From positions 59,910 through 123,909 of the forward strand of contig JAEUGX010000074.1 in the NCBI GenBank assembly GCA_016795545.1: a stretch of 64,000 nucleotides of DNA, read 5' to 3'. A model generated the notes under the pieces. It was given only the letters and a program-made list of their open reading frames with translations. It was not told where the DNA came from and ran no database searches. The position numbers and the translations under genes were made by a program. Positions within the stretch are counted from its first letter, which is position 1; every line of letters starts with the position of its first letter. Below are positions 44,080 to 54,228 of this stretch, piece after piece. This DNA comes from Opitutaceae bacterium. Its GTDB lineage: Bacteria > Verrucomicrobiota > Verrucomicrobiia > Opitutales > Opitutaceae.

Positions 44080-46071
44080 TCAGTCCATCAGCACGTTCAC
44101 GATCGCGTTGCCGATGCCGACCAGCGCCGCCCCGGAGATGAGCCCGGCGCAGATCGGCTCGCAGCCCTCGACCCAGAACGCATGACCCCGCGTGCCCGGC
44201 TCCCGGTTCCGGCGTCCCTGCCACCAGAACACCAGCGCGCCGACCCACATGGCGAAGCAGGATTCGGGCGGCAGCACCACGCCGAGCCCCATCGACACGG
44301 CGGACAGCGGGAAGCGCCCCTTCGTCCGCACGCGCAGGATCTCGAACGTGGCCGCGGCCACCGCGGCCACGGTCATGGCGATGACCGCCGATGGCGGCAG
44401 GTTGCCGACCCCGCGGGCGATCAGGTCGGCCACGCCCTTCCACTGCAGCGCGGCCGGCATCGCGAAATTGTCGGAGACGATGGTCGAAACCGAGCGCACC
44501 CCGTCCTTGTCCGGCGGCAGGAACAGGAGGAAGAACAGCGGCGTCGAGGCGAGCGCGCCGGCGAAGATGCCGATGACATGGCCGACGGCCTGGTGCCGCG
44601 GCTTGCCGCCGAGCATGTAGCCGGGCTTGATGTCGGAGAGCAGGTTGGCGGCGTTGGCCGCGATCTCCGACGTCATGCCCGCCGGGATCAGGTTGTTCGC
44701 CGGGTTGCTCCGGTCGATCGCCCCCATCGTGAACTGCGTGATCTTGGCCAGCGAGCCGGTGGGGGTCCACGACGTGAGCGCCATCGAGTTGGTGCAGATG
44801 ACCGTGAGGACGAAGATCAGCGGCAGCGAGACGAAGGCCATCAGCCAGGGCACGCCGAAGAAGGCGTGCGTGACCTCGGCGGCGAGGACGCTGAACACCG
44901 GCACGCCGACGTACGACATCCACAGCGGCAGCTCGATGCCCTTCAGCACGTCGGGCCCGGCCGGGGTCGCGGCGGCCGGCTTCCGGCGGAGGTTCCGGAA
45001 GGCGCTCGTGAAGATCTCGGGCTTGCCGAAGAGGCCGACCAGCGAGCCGACGACCATCATCGTCACGCCCCACCATAACGACCACTGATTGACGATCTCG
45101 CCGCGCGAGATCGGGACCAGCGCGCCGCTCGGGGCCGTGTAGGCCTTGATCTCGCCGCGGCTGATCATGATCGGCGCCAGCACCGCGAAGTTCAGGAAGG
45201 CGCCGAGCACGCAGCTGGTCGCCACCCGGATGCCCATCAGGCCGCCCACGCCCAGCATGGCGGCGTCCAAGGTCGCCCGCAGCCCCAGCTGCCGCACGTC
45301 GGTGCCGAGGATCTTCGGGATCCAGAGCTCGTACTTCGCCGCCGCCAGGTAGTAATAGGTGTCCAGGCGCTCGAAGAAATGCCACGGCTCCTTCAGCCCC
45401 GCCCAGCGATCGAGGCGCAGCAGCTTGAACTGCACCAGCTTCATCCAGCCGTCGCTGCAGAGGAACTGGTAGAGGCCGGTGATGACGCCCGTGACCGCCA
45501 GCAGCTTCGCCTGGAAAAGGCCGGCCGCCGCCTTGCCGGTGTAAAGCGTGTCGAGCACCACGCCGCACGCCCGGCCCTCGGGGAAAGGCAGCTGGTCCTC
45601 GTTGATGAAACGCCGCTTCATCGGGAAGGCCACCAGCACACCGAGGATCGAGATCACCGCGTTCCAGATGATCATCTGCCACCAGGGCACGATATGCCCC
45701 GTCACCAGCATGTACGCCGCCAGGCTCGAGATCAGCGGCATAACCATGTAGCCCGCCGCCGTCGCGATCGACTGCGTGCAGTTGTTCTCGAGGATGGTGA
45801 AATCCTTCACGATCCCCAGGCCCGACAGGATGCGGAAGAACGCGAACGCCATGATGACCGAGGTCAGGCCCACGCCGATCCCGATGCCCGTCTTGCCGCC
45901 GATGTACAGCGCGGTGGCCGCCAGGATGCCTCCCAACACGAAGCCCGTGACCCCGGATCGGAACGTAAGCTGCGGCATGTCGCCGCGATAGACATGTTTG
46001 AACCACCACTCGTCCTTCTGCGCACGCGTCCAGGTGCGGATCTGCTCTTCACTCAGCTGCGGAATGGCCAT
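44080..46071 (-). CDS. OPT family oligopeptide transporter
   Basis: Inner-membrane transporter, 663 residues from ATG 46071 with many hydrophobic segments. Homology begins at LSEEQIRTWTRAQKDEWW and TFRSGVTGFVLGGILA. Further OPT features: NNCTQSIATAAGYM, FPMKRRFINEDQLPFPEG and LTSWTPTGSLAKITQF. OPT members import small peptides or metal chelates. A longer frame reaching 46458 adds unrelated low-complexity sequence and overlaps the divergent sigma-factor gene. It is 117 bp upstream of the export lipoprotein gene on the same strand. Confidence 0.93.
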   Translation of the reverse strand: MAIPQLSEEQIRTWTRAQKDEWWFKHVYRGDMPQLTFRSGVTGFVLGGILAATALYIGGKTGIGIGVGLTSVIMAFAFFRILSGLGIVKDFTILENNCTQSIATAAGYMVMPLISSLAAYMLVTGHIVPWWQMIIWNAVISILGVLVAFPMKRRFINEDQLPFPEGRACGVVLDTLYTGKAAAGLFQAKLLAVTGVITGLYQFLCSDGWMKLVQFKLLRLDRWAGLKEPWHFFERLDTYYYLAAAKYELWIPKILGTDVRQLGLRATLDAAMLGVGGLMGIRVATSCVLGAFLNFAVLAPIMISRGEIKAYTAPSGALVPISRGEIVNQWSLWWGVTMMVVGSLVGLFGKPEIFTSAFRNLRRKPAAATPAGPDVLKGIELPLWMSYVGVPVFSVLAAEVTHAFFGVPWLMAFVSLPLIFVLTVICTNSMALTSWTPTGSLAKITQFTMGAIDRSNPANNLIPAGMTSEIAANAANLLSDIKPGYMLGGKPRHQAVGHVIGIFAGALASTPLFFLLFLPPDKDGVRSVSTIVSDNFAMPAALQWKGVADLIARGVGNLPPSAVIAMTVAAVAAATFEILRVRTKGRFPLSAVSMGLGVVLPPESCFAMWVGALVFWWQGRRNREPGTRGHAFWVEGCEPICAGLISGAALVGIGNAIVNVLMD

Positions 46072-46308
46072 TGAGGGGATGCTTGAGGTTGACCAAAGGC
46101 GAGGCCGCCTCGCGACCTGCCTCCGGGGATGAACGGTTTCAGGCCAACGTGGGCGGTTCTGTGCCGGCACGCAATCCGTCTCTCCCGACCTCACTCGATT
46201 CACCCTTAGGTGGGTGCCCGCGCCCGCCGGTGCCCCGCAGCCCGAATTCCTGTAACTTTTATCCTGCCGGACGGTATTCCCGACATCCACCCCCGATGAC
46301 CACGATCC

Positions 46309-46935
46309 ATGTCCCCGGCGACGTTCACCGCATTGCGCATACACTCCGGCGCCGCTAGCCTGCCTGCCGCCGTGGAAGCCCCCTCCGACCACGAACTGAT
46401 GATCGCCGTGCGCGCGGGCGAGGTTCGCCGGCTGGGGGACCTCTTCGAGCGGCATCACCGGGCGCTATACGGCTTCTTCGTGCGCCTGACCGGCCAGCCG
46501 GCCGCCAGCGAGGACCTGGTGCAGATCGTCTTTTACCGCATCCTGAAATACCGTCACACCTACCGCGACGAGGGCCGGTTCTCGGCCTGGTTCTACCATC
46601 TCGCGCGCAAGGTGGCGGCCGATCACTTCCGCAAGCATGCCGCCGCCCCGGTGCCGGCCGACCCCGCCGACCTCCAGGCCCATCCCGACCAGGCGCCGCC
46701 GCCGTCGGACCGGGCGGTGGCGGCCGACGACCTGACGCTGCTGCGCGTGGCGCTGGTCCGCCTGCCGCTGGAGCATCGCGAGGTGCTGGTGCTTTCCCGG
46801 CTCCAGCGGCTCGAGCACCGGGAGATCGCCCGCCTGCTCGACTGCACGGTCGGAGCCGTGAAGGTCCGGGTCCACCGCGCGCTCCAGGAGCTGCGCGAGG
46901 TGTATTTCAGGATCCGCCGGGAACGCCCGTCCTGA
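46309..46935 (+). CDS. ECF-type RNA polymerase sigma factor
   Basis: An extracytoplasmic-function sigma-70 protein. Region 2 is at LGDLFERHHRALYGFFVRLT through EDLVQIVFYRILKYRHTY; region 4 is at LPLEHREVLVLSRLQRLEHR and IARLLDCTVGAVKVRVHRAL. ATG 46309 gives 208 residues, but GTG 46372 (VEAPSDHELMIAVRAGE) is the more typical ECF start. It heads a tight operon with an anti-sigma gene 33 bp downstream and a DUF4097 gene, a combination often seen in envelope-stress control. Confidence 0.93.
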   Translation: MSPATFTALRIHSGAASLPAAVEAPSDHELMIAVRAGEVRRLGDLFERHHRALYGFFVRLTGQPAASEDLVQIVFYRILKYRHTYRDEGRFSAWFYHLARKVAADHFRKHAAAPVPADPADLQAHPDQAPPPSDRAVAADDLTLLRVALVRLPLEHREVLVLSRLQRLEHREIARLLDCTVGAVKVRVHRALQELREVYFRIRRERPS

Positions 46936-46968
46936 TCCCCCGCCAACCCGTTTCCACCCGCCACCGCC

Positions 46969-47874
46969 ATGATGAACTGCCAGCGCGTCCAGGAATGCTT
47001 CGTCGACTACCACGACGGCTCGCTGCCGGCCGACGTGGCCGCCGGCCTCCGCGCCCACCTCGCCGGCTGCCCCGCCTGCCAGCGCGAGTGGTCCGCCCTC
47101 CAGGAACTGAGCCGCAAGCTCGACTCGCTGCCCGCCACGGAGGAGCCCGGGCCCCGGCTGCGCGCGCAGTTTTACGCGATGCTCGAGACGAACCAGCGCG
47201 AGGCCGACGCCCCGGGCCCCTTCGCCCTCGCGCGCGGCCGGCTCGACCGGTTCTGCGCGGCCCTGCTGCCCGCGCAACCGGCCGGGCAGCTCGCCCTGGC
47301 CCTCGCGCTCCTGGCCGGGGGCCTCTTCGCCGGCCGGCATTTCCTGGCTCCGCCTCCGGCCGCGGCCGTCGACGCCGCGGCCCGCGCCGAACTCGCCGCC
47401 CTCCGCTCGCAGCTGGATTCCTTCGGCCAGCTCGTGACCCATTCCCTGCAGCAGCAGCAGTCGACCAGCGAACGGCTCACGGCCGTGCTCGCCACGATGG
47501 CGCTGCCGCACCCCGACCGCCGGGTGCTGACGGACCTCGTCGGCGCCCTGGCCTTCGACCCCTCGGTCAACGTCCGGCTCTCCGCCGTCGACGCGCTCGC
47601 GCCGCATGCGGACGACTCCCTCGTCCGCGCCGGCGTCCTCTCCGCCCTGCCGCGCGAGCCGGCGCCGCTGGTCCAGGTGGCGATGATCGAGCTGCTCGCC
47701 GCGTCCGGCGAGGAACACGCCATGCCCGTCTTCGAGCGGCTGGCCCGCGACGAGGCGATCGACCGCAACGTCCGCGAGGCCGCCCGCCGGGCCCTCGCGG
47801 CGCTGCGCCTCGCCGAACCGCCGGACCCCCGTCCCGCCGCCGCCGGACGCCCGACTTCCCCCGCCCTCACATGA
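46969..47874 (+). CDS. Zinc-finger anti-sigma factor with HEAT-like C-terminal region
   Basis: A 301-residue membrane protein that should hold the upstream sigma factor inactive. The N-terminal ZAS motif is present (histidine-x3-cysteine-x2-cysteine in LRAHLAGCPACQREW). One hydrophobic segment at about 105-122 (LALALALLAGGLFAG) would anchor it. The outer part carries a helical region and HEAT-like repeats (VNVRLSAVDALAPHADDSLV, PLVQVAMIELLAASGEEHAM, VREAARRALAAL). Its stop overlaps the next ATG by 4 bp. Confidence 0.9.
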   Translation: MMNCQRVQECFVDYHDGSLPADVAAGLRAHLAGCPACQREWSALQELSRKLDSLPATEEPGPRLRAQFYAMLETNQREADAPGPFALARGRLDRFCAALLPAQPAGQLALALALLAGGLFAGRHFLAPPPAAAVDAAARAELAALRSQLDSFGQLVTHSLQQQQSTSERLTAVLATMALPHPDRRVLTDLVGALAFDPSVNVRLSAVDALAPHADDSLVRAGVLSALPREPAPLVQVAMIELLAASGEEHAMPVFERLARDEAIDRNVREAARRALAALRLAEPPDPRPAAAGRPTSPALT

Positions 47875-48815
47875 AAACCGTCCTTCCCCTGCTCCTGGCC
47901 GCCGGCCTCGCCGCGGCCGCCGCCCGTGCCGCCGACAATCCCGTGACCGCTACCGCGCCGCTTTCCCGCCCGGGCCAGCCCGCCACCCTCGTCATCGACC
48001 TCCCCTGGGCCGCGATCCGCATCGACGGCACCGACACCGAGGCCGTGACCGTCGAGTCCACCCTGGCCCGGAAGTCCGCCGCGCCCGTCCGGCCCGGCGG
48101 TCTGCGCCGCCTCGACGACGAGGTCAGCTTCGAGCTGGCGGAACAGGACAATGTCGTAAGCCTCCGGCTCGCCGGCGACAACCCCCGCGCCGGCCACGAC
48201 GCGGAGTTCCGCCTCCAGGTCCCGCGCGCCATCGCGCTGCGGATCAAGGCCGAGCCGGGCGGCGACCTCGAGATCCGGGACGTCCAGGGCGACATCGAGG
48301 TCAGCACCATGAACGGCGAGGTCCGGCTCGAGGGCCTCGTGGGCTCCGCCGTCATCAACAGCCTGAACGGCGAAGTGCGGGCCGTCTACACCCGCGCCCC
48401 GGTCAAACCGGTCTCCATCACCTCGATGAACGGCCAGATCGACCTGCGCGTCCCTGCCGACACCAAGGCCAGCGTGCGCATGAACACCCTCAACGGCTCC
48501 ATCCTGACCGATTTCGACGAGGCCGCGCTCAAGACGACATCCGAGGGCTCCCGCAGCCACCACCGCTCCGGAACCGCCCGGAGCACGTCGTCGGCAGAAA
48601 CCCGGCACGAAACCGAGGAAGCCGGCCGACGGGACTCGGCCGACGCAGGCACACCCGCCATTCCCCGCCCCCCCCGACCGCCCCGCGTTCCCCGGCCCCC
48701 CCTCACCGGCGGCAAAATCGTAACCGGCACTCTCAACGGCGGCGGCGTCGATATCAAGCTGTCCACCCTGAACGGCGAAATCTCCCTTCGGCAGGCCAAG
48801 GCGGAAACCCCCTGA
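47871..48815 (+). CDS. Secreted DUF4097 beta-strand repeat protein
   Basis: A 314-residue exported protein with leader (LPLLLAAGLAAAAARAAD). It carries the short beta-solenoid repeat of DUF4097, marked by M/LNG: STMNGEVRLEG, NSLNGEVRAVY, TSMNGQIDLRV, NTLNGSILTDF, GTLNGGGVDIK, STLNGEISLRQ. A low-complexity insertion of about 60 residues rich in Arg, Ser, Thr and Pro (about 225-285) splits the solenoid before the last two repeats. Third gene of the sigma/anti-sigma operon; probably an envelope protein sensed or controlled by it. Molecular role unknown. Confidence 0.85.
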   Translation: MKTVLPLLLAAGLAAAAARAADNPVTATAPLSRPGQPATLVIDLPWAAIRIDGTDTEAVTVESTLARKSAAPVRPGGLRRLDDEVSFELAEQDNVVSLRLAGDNPRAGHDAEFRLQVPRAIALRIKAEPGGDLEIRDVQGDIEVSTMNGEVRLEGLVGSAVINSLNGEVRAVYTRAPVKPVSITSMNGQIDLRVPADTKASVRMNTLNGSILTDFDEAALKTTSEGSRSHHRSGTARSTSSAETRHETEEAGRRDSADAGTPAIPRPPRPPRVPRPPLTGGKIVTGTLNGGGVDIKLSTLNGEISLRQAKAETP

Positions 48816-49182
48816 TCGCTACGACGAGACCGCCAAACTTTCCAGCGGCGGACCCGGTACAGAGGCAGGACTCTTCTCTGCTCAGACTTTAAGGAACGGG
48901 GGGCCTTGGGCCTCGCCGGGCTATTGCTTTTGCCCGCTTGTCCAAGCGCGAAACCCGCCGGATTTCGAGATGAACGCCCGTTAAACGTTCGATAAGCCAG
49001 TAACGCAAAATGCTTTAGGGTCTTCTTTTAGGTTGCCCAGGCTCTTAGGCAAACCTACCTAGTGCACTTACACCTCTCGCAGTTAATACCTGCTGTCAGT
49101 CGATAGATGCAAGCGTCAGTCCAGTTAGTATAAAGTCTAGTACAACGGGCCTTCCTAAAATCATTAGCAGGAGGGATCTTAT
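48816..49182 (+). promoter_or_regulatory. Upstream region and strong RBS of the CHASE3 kinase gene
   Basis: A 367-bp gap without a supported gene, richer in A/T toward its end. An imperfect inverted repeat (AGGTTGCC / GGCAAACCT) lies near 49030-49060. AGGAGG at 49169-49174 stands 8 nt before TTG 49183, a textbook Shine-Dalgarno spacing that fixes the unusual TTG start; the ATG at 49188 is in another frame. Confidence 0.55.
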
Positions 49183-51378
49183 TTGCCATGGTCTTTTGAA
49201 AAAAAGATCGCCTCGGGCTTTGTCCTGGCGGTCGTGTTCCTGCTGGCCATAGGCGGCACTGCCTGGTGGGGCGCGGTGCGTATGGTTAACACCTTTCGGT
49301 GGGTCGATCACACGCATGAGGTTCTGTATCAGCTGGAGTCGACGCTGGTCGACATGCTCAACATGCAGACTGCCACGCGCGGCTATCTGCTGACGGGCGA
49401 CGAGAAATTTCTGGAGCCCTATCAGGCGGTGTCGGCGCAGATCGGCGCCAATTTCGACAAGCTGCGGACGCTGCTGGCCGACAATCCCCGGCAGCGGGAG
49501 CGGATGACGCGTCTGGACGAAAGCATGCAGCGGCTTGGCGACATCATGCAGGCGCACATCTCGCGGCGGCGGCATGGCAATCCCGGCACGGTCGACCCGG
49601 TCCAGCTGGAGTTGGGCAACCGCACGCTCGTCGAGGTGCGCACGCTCATCGCGGAGATGGAGTCCGAGGAGCGCCGGCTGCTGGCCGCGCGTTCCGCCAC
49701 GGTGCAGGAGCAGCAGCGCCGCGCCCTCCTGGGTTTCGGGCTCGGCACGGTGCTGGCTACCGGGCTCATCCTGGCCGCGGGCCTCGTGGTGCGCCGCGAC
49801 TTCCGGCGCCGGCAGCAGGCGGAGGAAGAGCTCGACCGTTTCTTCTCGCTCACCGTGGACATGATGTGCCTGGCCAGCTTCGACGGCTATTTCCGGCGCC
49901 TGAACCCGGCTTGGGAACGGACGCTCGGCTACACCAAGGAGGAGCTGTGCGCGCGGCCGTTCATCGATTTCGTCCACCCCGAGGACCGCGAGCGCACCCA
50001 GGCCGTCGCGGCCGGCCTCACCAGCGGGTTGGACGCCCTGTCCTTCGAGAACCGCTACCGCTGCAAGGACGGCAGCTACCGCTGGCTCCTCTGGAACGCG
50101 CGGTCGCGGGTGGCGGAGCGCACGATCTACGCCTCCGCCCACGACATCACCGACCGCAAGCGGATGGAGGAGATCCACTCGCACTTCCGGGCCCTGTTCG
50201 AATCGCTGCCCGGGCTCTACCTGGTGATGACCCCCGACCTGAAGATCGTGGCCGCCAGCGACGCCTACCTGAAGGCCACCCTCACCCAGCGCGAGCAGCT
50301 CGTCGGGCGCGGCCTGTTCGAGGTGTTCCCCGACGACCCCAACGACCCCGCCGCCACCGGCGTGGCCAACCTCCGGGCCTCGCTCAACCGGGTCATCCAG
50401 ACCCTGCAGCCCGACACGATGGCGATCCAGAAATACGGCGTCCGGCGGCCCGACGGGTTCTTCGAGGAGCGCTACTGGAGCCCGGTCAACTCCCCCGTCA
50501 TCGGCGCCGATCGGAAGCTGGAATACCTCGTGCATCGCGTGGAGGACGTGACCGACTTCGTCCGGCAGACGCACCACCGCGAATCCGGCGAGTCCGGGCT
50601 GCGCGCCCGCGTGGAGCAGATGGAGGCGGAGGTCTACCTCAGCGCGCAGAAGATGCAGCTGGCCAACCAGCAGCTGCACGCCACGAACGCCGAGCTCGAG
50701 GCCTTCTCCTACTCGGTGTCGCACGACCTCCGCGCGCCGCTGCGCCATGTCGACGGCTTCGCCGGCCTCCTGGAAAAGCATGCGGGGGCCGCCTTGGACG
50801 AGAAGAGCCGCCGGTACCTGAGCACCATCTCCACCGCGGCGCGGCAGATGGGCCGGCTGATCGACGACCTGCTGAGCTTCTCCCGCATGGGCCGGGCCCA
50901 GATGCAGCTCGCCGAGGTCGACCACGCCGCCCTCGTCGCCACCATCATCCGGAACGGCGAATACGCCAAGAGCGGCCGAGCCATCGACTGGCGGATCGGA
51001 GAACTGCCCCGGACCCGGGCCGACCACGCCATGATCCATCAGGTCTGGTTCAACCTCATCGACAACGCCGTGAAGTATTCCGGCAAGGTCGAGCAGCCGG
51101 TCGTCGAAATCGGCTACCGCCACGACCCGGCGGCCGGAGAGCACGTCTTCTTCGTCCGCGACAACGGCGCCGGCTTCGACATGCGCTACGCCGACAAACT
51201 TTTCGGCGTCTTCCAGCGCCTGCACGGGCCGTCCGAGTTCGAGGGCACCGGCATCGGCCTGGCCAACGTGCGGCGGATCGTCACCCGCCACGGCGGCCGC
51301 ACCTGGGCCGAGGGCCAGGTCGGCGCCGGCGCCACCTTCTCCTTCGCCCTGCCCAGCACCCCCGCCACTTCCCCATGA
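49183..51378 (+). CDS. Sensor histidine kinase (CHASE3-PAS-PAS-HisKA-HATPase)
   Basis: A 731-residue inner-membrane sensor kinase starting at TTG. TM1 at about 10-31, a periplasmic CHASE3 domain at about 38-175 ([39 protein letters not shown]), TM2 at about 183-203, PAS domains at about 217-326 and 333-462, a short coiled coil, then HisKA with the phospho-histidine in [14 protein letters not shown] (about residue 513) and an ATPase domain ([39 protein letters not shown]). It resembles phytochrome-like kinases paired with Rcp1-type regulators; the next gene encodes such a regulator and overlaps by 4 bp. Confidence 0.94.
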   Translation: MPWSFEKKIASGFVLAVVFLLAIGGTAWWGAVRMVNTFRWVDHTHEVLYQLESTLVDMLNMQTATRGYLLTGDEKFLEPYQAVSAQIGANFDKLRTLLADNPRQRERMTRLDESMQRLGDIMQAHISRRRHGNPGTVDPVQLELGNRTLVEVRTLIAEMESEERRLLAARSATVQEQQRRALLGFGLGTVLATGLILAAGLVVRRDFRRRQQAEEELDRFFSLTVDMMCLASFDGYFRRLNPAWERTLGYTKEELCARPFIDFVHPEDRERTQAVAAGLTSGLDALSFENRYRCKDGSYRWLLWNARSRVAERTIYASAHDITDRKRMEEIHSHFRALFESLPGLYLVMTPDLKIVAASDAYLKATLTQREQLVGRGLFEVFPDDPNDPAATGVANLRASLNRVIQTLQPDTMAIQKYGVRRPDGFFEERYWSPVNSPVIGADRKLEYLVHRVEDVTDFVRQTHHRESGESGLRARVEQMEAEVYLSAQKMQLANQQLHATNAELEAFSYSVSHDLRAPLRHVDGFAGLLEKHAGAALDEKSRRYLSTISTAARQMGRLIDDLLSFSRMGRAQMQLAEVDHAALVATIIRNGEYAKSGRAIDWRIGELPRTRADHAMIHQVWFNLIDNAVKYSGKVEQPVVEIGYRHDPAAGEHVFFVRDNGAGFDMRYADKLFGVFQRLHGPSEFEGTGIGLANVRRIVTRHGGRTWAEGQVGAGATFSFALPSTPATSP

Positions 51379-51830
51379 AAAGACTGCGCCCCATCCTCCT
51401 CGCGGAGGACAATCCCAACGACGTCGAGCTGATCCTGACCGCCTTCCAGGGCGCCAATCTGCTCAACGAGATCCAGGTCACGCGGGACGGCGAGGAGGCC
51501 CTCGACTTCCTCTACCGCCGCGGCCCCTATTCCGGCCGCACCAGCCCGCAGCCGGCCGTCATCCTGCTCGACCTCAAGATGCCCAAGGTCGACGGCCGCG
51601 AGGTCCTCCGGCAGGTGCGCGCCGACCCCCAGTTCCGGCACGTGCCCGTGGTCATCCTCACCTCGTCCCGGGAGGAGGCCGACCTCGTCGCCAGCTACCA
51701 GCTGGGTGTAAACGCCTTCGTCGTGAAACCGGTGGACTTCCAGGAGTTCATCTCCGCCGTCGGCCAGCTCGGCTTCTTCTGGGCCCTCCTCAACGAGGCG
51801 CCGCGGGTCGATTCCAATCCTCCGGCCTGA
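51375..51830 (+). CDS. Single-domain response regulator (Rcp1-like REC)
   Basis: A 151-residue stand-alone receiver. Acidic pair in [12 protein letters not shown], phospho-acceptor aspartate in [13 protein letters not shown], switch residues in [10 protein letters not shown] and lysine in AFVVKPVDF. With no output domain, it likely relays phosphate from the CHASE3 kinase to another protein, possibly the hybrid kinase encoded 14 bp downstream. ATG 51375 overlaps the kinase stop (ATGA). Confidence 0.94.
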   Translation: MKRLRPILLAEDNPNDVELILTAFQGANLLNEIQVTRDGEEALDFLYRRGPYSGRTSPQPAVILLDLKMPKVDGREVLRQVRADPQFRHVPVVILTSSREEADLVASYQLGVNAFVVKPVDFQEFISAVGQLGFFWALLNEAPRVDSNPPA

Positions 51831-51844
51831 TTGCCCGCCGCCGC

Positions 51845-54145
51845 ATGCATCTGCTCCACCTCGAGGACAACACCCACGACCTTACCCTCGTCCGCGAGCT
51901 CCTGCTGACGGAATGGCCCGACTGCGTCATCACCGCCGTCGACAGCCGGCCGGCCTTCATCGCGCAGCTGGTCCCCGGCCGGCACGACGCCATCCTGTCC
52001 GACTTCAAGATGCCGGGCTTCAGCGGGCTCGAGGCGCTGGAGCTCGCCCGGAACCGCGTGCCCGACACGCCGTTCATCTTCGTGTCCGGCACCATCGGCG
52101 AGGACCGGGCGATCGAGGCCGTGCAGGCCGGCGCCGCCGACTACGTGCTCAAGGATCGGATGAAGCGCCTGACCACGGCGCTGCGGCGCGCGCTGCGCGA
52201 CAGCGAGGAGAGGCGGAACCGCCGCCGAGCCGAGGCCGCGCTGGCCGAGAGCATCGAGCGCTTCCAGCTCATCGCCCGCGCCACCCGCGACGCCCTCTGG
52301 GACTGGAACCTCCTCACCAACGAGATCTGGTGGAGCGAGGGCCACGCCACCCTCTTCGGCTACCCCGCCGACGCGGCCGCCGGCTCCCACAACTCCTGGC
52401 TCCTGCGCATCCATCCCGGCGACGTCGGGCGCGTCCAGGGCGGGCTGCAGCAGGTCATCCACGGCACCGCCAACACCTGGGTGGACGAATACGGCTACCG
52501 CCGCGCCGACGGCAGTTATGCCGACGTGCTCGACCGCGGCTACGTGCTGCGCGACGCCAGCGGCCGCGCCATCCGCATGCTCGGCTCGATGGAGGACGTC
52601 ACCGACCGCCGCCACGCCCTGGCCAGCGTCACCCGCGAGCGCGACTTCTCCCACGCCGTCCTCAACAGCCTGCCGGGCATCTTCTACCTCTTCGACGAGC
52701 GGGGCCGGTTCCTGCGCTGGAACCGGCGTTTCGCGGAGGTTTCGGGCTACACCGACGCCGAGATCGCCGGCATGGACCCGCTCGATTTTTTCGCCGGCAA
52801 GGACCGCGAGGCCGTGCGCGGACGCATCGCGCAGGTCTTCGCCACCGGCCACGCCGAGGCCGAGGCGGATTTCCTCACCCGGCAGCAGGCCGGCATCCCC
52901 TACCACTTCACGGGCCGGCTCATCGTCCTCGACGGGCAGCGCTGCCTCATCGGCATGGGCGTCGACATCTCGGAGATGAAGCAGCTGCAGGAGCAGTTCC
53001 TGCGCGCGCAGCGGCTCGAGGGCATCGGCATGCTCGCCGCCGGCATCGCGCACGACCTGAACAACGTGCTCACCCCGATCCTCATGGCGGGCCCGATGCT
53101 GCGGGTCCGCGCCACCGACCCCCAGGACCAGCGGCTCCTCGGCACCCTCGAGCACAGCGCCGAGCGCGGCGCCGCCCTGGTCCGCCAGATCCTGGCCTTC
53201 GCCCACGGCACCGCCGGCGAGGCGAAGCTCATGCAGGTGAAGCACCTCGCCCGCGACATCATCGAGATCATCGAGGGCACCTTCCCCAAGTCGATCACGC
53301 TCGACCACCATTTCCCGGCGGACACCTGGCCGATCCGCGCCAACCCGACCCAGATCCACCAGGTGCTCCTCAACCTCTGCGTCAACGCCCGCGACGCGAT
53401 GCCGCGCGGCGGCACCCTGCGGCTGCGGGCCGCCAACCAGCGGCTCGACGCCGAGGCGGCCCGCGCCATCCCCGACGCGCGCCCGGGCAGCTTCGTGGTG
53501 CTCGAGGTCGAGGACACCGGCACCGGCATCCCGCCCGAGGTGCTGGACCACATCTGGGAGCCCTTCTTCACCACCAAGCAGGCGGGCAAGGGCACCGGGC
53601 TCGGGTTGTCGACCGTCCGCGGCATCGCCGAATCCCACCAGGGTTTCGTCGAGCTGCGCTCCGCGCCCGACCGGGGCACCACCTTCCGCGTCTTCCTCCC
53701 GGCCGCCGAGGAGGGCGCGACCGGCGGGCCCGAGACCGCCGCGCCGTTCCTGCCGCGCGGCGAGGGCGAACTCCTCCTCCTCGTCGACGACGAGGCCACC
53801 AATCGCGACGTCGCCCACGCCACCCTGGCGCGTTTCGGCTACCGCGTCCTGGCCGCCGCCAACGGCACCGAGGCTGTCGCCCTCTTCATCCCGCGCGCCG
53901 AGGAGGTGCGGCTGGTCATCACCGACCTCAACATGCCCAACCTCGACGGCGCCGGGCTCGCCCGGATCCTCCTCCGCCTCAAGCCGGGCCTGCGCATCCT
54001 CGCCGTCAGCGGCCTCACCGGCCAGCCGGAGACCGGACCAGACGCCCCCGAAAGCTTCGCCGACGGCTACCTGTCCAAGCCCTTCAAGCCGGAGCCGCTC
54101 CTGCTCAAGGTGCACCAGCTGCTGCAGCTGCCGCCCCGCGCCTGA
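51845..54145 (+). CDS. Hybrid histidine kinase (REC-PAS-PAS-HisKA-HATPase-REC)
   Basis: A 766-residue soluble hybrid kinase. REC1 at about 1-118 (LHLEDNTHD, DAILSDFKMPGFSG), PAS domains at about 137-258 (LIARATRDALWDWNL) and 265-375 (FDERGRFLRWNRRFAEVSG), HisKA with the histidine near residue 402 in GMLAAGIAHDLNNVL, ATPase at about 495-622 (NLCVNARDAMP, VEDTGTGIPPE, GTGLGLSTVRGI) and REC2 at about 640-762 (LLVDDEATN, VITDLNMPNLDG, YLSKPFKPE). No membrane segment. The tight spacing to the REC-only gene suggests one phosphorelay; its final output is not seen here. Confidence 0.94.
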   Translation: MHLLHLEDNTHDLTLVRELLLTEWPDCVITAVDSRPAFIAQLVPGRHDAILSDFKMPGFSGLEALELARNRVPDTPFIFVSGTIGEDRAIEAVQAGAADYVLKDRMKRLTTALRRALRDSEERRNRRRAEAALAESIERFQLIARATRDALWDWNLLTNEIWWSEGHATLFGYPADAAAGSHNSWLLRIHPGDVGRVQGGLQQVIHGTANTWVDEYGYRRADGSYADVLDRGYVLRDASGRAIRMLGSMEDVTDRRHALASVTRERDFSHAVLNSLPGIFYLFDERGRFLRWNRRFAEVSGYTDAEIAGMDPLDFFAGKDREAVRGRIAQVFATGHAEAEADFLTRQQAGIPYHFTGRLIVLDGQRCLIGMGVDISEMKQLQEQFLRAQRLEGIGMLAAGIAHDLNNVLTPILMAGPMLRVRATDPQDQRLLGTLEHSAERGAALVRQILAFAHGTAGEAKLMQVKHLARDIIEIIEGTFPKSITLDHHFPADTWPIRANPTQIHQVLLNLCVNARDAMPRGGTLRLRAANQRLDAEAARAIPDARPGSFVVLEVEDTGTGIPPEVLDHIWEPFFTTKQAGKGTGLGLSTVRGIAESHQGFVELRSAPDRGTTFRVFLPAAEEGATGGPETAAPFLPRGEGELLLLVDDEATNRDVAHATLARFGYRVLAAANGTEAVALFIPRAEEVRLVITDLNMPNLDGAGLARILLRLKPGLRILAVSGLTGQPETGPDAPESFADGYLSKPFKPEPLLLKVHQLLQLPPRA

Positions 54146-54228
54146 CGCGCCTCCTCCCGGGCGCGAGCCGGATCGCCGGAAGGAAAATCGTTCTCGTTCT
54201 CCCCGGCGTTCCACGCTCTGCTTCCGGC

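Noticed and set aside
48880..49130. Possible tRNA or structured RNA in the gap before the CHASE3 kinase
   Set aside because: No cloverleaf, T-loop consensus or CCA end could be built; only one imperfect stem was seen.
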